DNA of 5,856 bases from an uncultured Prevotella sp. (GTDB lineage Bacteria; Bacteroidota; Bacteroidia; Bacteroidales; Bacteroidaceae). The notes under the pieces were generated by a model that saw only the letters and a list, made by a program, of their open reading frames with translations, was not told where the DNA came from and did not search any database. The number at the start of each line of letters is the position of its first letter. The first letter of the stretch is position 1. Below are positions 5,335 through 5,856 of the stretch, in pieces. The stretch spans positions 1 through 5,856 of the forward strand of contig OMVH01000086.1 of assembly GCA_900314365.1 (NCBI GenBank), given 5' to 3'. The position numbers were made by a program, and so were the translations under genes.

Positions 5335-5679
5335 TTACTTCACCTTGTCGACAACAGCCTTGAAAGCCTCAGGATTGTTGACAGCGAGGTCAGCAAGCAC
5401 CTTACGGTTAATTTCGATACCGGCCTTGTGAAGAGCACCCATAAGCTGGCTGTAGCTCATATCCTGAAGACGTGCAGCAGCATTGATACGCTGAATCCAG
5501 AGTGCACGGAAATTGCGTTTCTTGTTGCGACGGTCACGGTATGCGTAGGTGAGACCTTTCTCCCAAGTGTTCTTGGCTACGGTCCACACGTTCTTCCTTG
5601 CTCCATAATAACCCTTAGTGAGCTTCAGGATTTTTGTTCTCTTTGCTTTAGATGCAACGTGATTAACTGATCTTGGCAT
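5335..5679 (-). CDS. rplT: 50S ribosomal protein L20
   Basis: L20 binds 23S rRNA early in assembly of the large subunit and is needed for that assembly rather than for protein synthesis itself. The 114-residue length is close to the usual 115-120. Recognisable blocks are the basic N-terminal RNA-binding part (MPRSVNHVASKAKRTKILKL, then KGYYGARKN at about 22-30), YAYRDRRNKKRNFRALWIQR (about 45-64), INAAARLQDMSYSQLM, and the globular C-terminal part with EINRKVLADLA. The ATG is preceded by an A/T-rich stretch without Shine-Dalgarno and lies 46 bases after the rpmI stop, so the two genes are one operon. In many bacteria L20 represses this operon by binding the rpmI leader, but that region is outside the window. 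Transcription ends at the hairpin at 5209-5245. Confidence 0.98.
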   Translation of the reverse strand: MPRSVNHVASKAKRTKILKLTKGYYGARKNVWTVAKNTWEKGLTYAYRDRRNKKRNFRALWIQRINAAARLQDMSYSQLMGALHKAGIEINRKVLADLAVNNPEAFKAVVDKVK

Positions 5680-5725
5680 AATTTTTTACTTTAATAAAGT
5701 TCGACTAAAAAGTTACCTGTCGCGC

Positions 5726-5856
5726 TTAACGGAGGCAGAGCAGGTCGCGCACCTGCTTGAGGTTAGTTGTGTCAACCATTGTCTGGTGCACAAGGTTTCT
5801 CTTCTGCTTCTTTGTCTTCTTAGTCAGAATGTGACTGTGGTAAGCATGATGTCTCT
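5726..5856 (-). CDS. rpmI: 50S ribosomal protein L35 (partial, 5' end outside window)
   Basis: The - strand frame ending with TAA at 5728-5726 gives the last 42 residues of L35, a small basic protein of the large ribosomal subunit that is usually about 65 residues long. The run RHHAYHSHILTKKTKKQKRN is the typical L35 core, and the tail NLKQVRDLLCLR is also family-like. It is the gene normally found immediately upstream of rplT, here with a 46-base spacer. In most Bacteroidota infC and thrS lie further upstream, which would be beyond the right edge of the window. It is too short and incomplete for simple ORF listing but is clearly coding. Confidence 0.93.
   Translation of the reverse strand, partial: RHHAYHSHILTKKTKKQKRNLVHQTMVDTTNLKQVRDLLCLR

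Noticed and set aside
5329..5670. 113-codon forward frame opposite rplT
   Set aside because: It is the antisense shadow of L20, which is unmistakable on the other strand.
1..5856. CRISPR array, IS element, prophage or defence genes
   Set aside because: No regularly spaced repeats, transposase or integrase motifs, terminal inverted repeats, or defence-type domains were seen in any frame.

Overview
The window looks like chromosomal DNA of a Bacteroidales bacterium, probably of the Prevotella group. Three things point there. Several promoter candidates match the Bacteroidota -7 element TAnnTTTG. The leaders before starts are A-rich and lack Shine-Dalgarno motifs. The protein sequences, notably L20, Tex and the secreted sialate O-acetylesterase, have a Bacteroidales look. 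The genus is an inference from memory, not a database match.

Layout from left to right: (1) the last 47 codons of an unrecognised gene on the + strand (1-144). (2) A 327-base gap with two promoter candidates and a strong hairpin inside what would be a transcribed leader. (3) A secreted SGNH-type sialate O-acetylesterase (472-1899, +). (4) A 620-base gap holding a decayed direct duplication of the esterase 3' end, a 13-bp terminator hairpin, further hairpins, and a promoter for the next gene. (5) tex, a full-length Tex/YhgF RNA-binding protein (2520-4736, +), followed by a strong terminator. (6) On the - strand, entering from the right, the ribosomal protein pair rpmI (3' part only) and rplT, ending in a good intrinsic terminator at 5209-5245.

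The most interesting part is the 4811-5040 stretch between the tex and rplT terminators. It has no credible ORF. Read on the - strand it has a Bacteroidota promoter (-7 TAATTTTG), then about 180 nt that fold into one long interrupted hairpin closed by its own 5' and 3' ends, with a small side hairpin on the 3' strand, and then terminators. This architecture, and the position directly downstream of rplT, match the Bacteroidales-1 RNA motif, which has been proposed as the Bacteroidota 6S RNA. I therefore call it a candidate 6S/Bacteroidales-1 RNA gene.

Functionally the window combines glycan scavenging (removal of O-acetyl groups from sialic acids or other sugars by an exported esterase) with core gene expression (Tex, L35, L20 and a probable 6S-like RNA). 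The esterase and tex appear to be separate transcription units, and tex converges on the ribosomal protein operon. I see no defence system, CRISPR array, tRNA, rRNA or intact mobile element.
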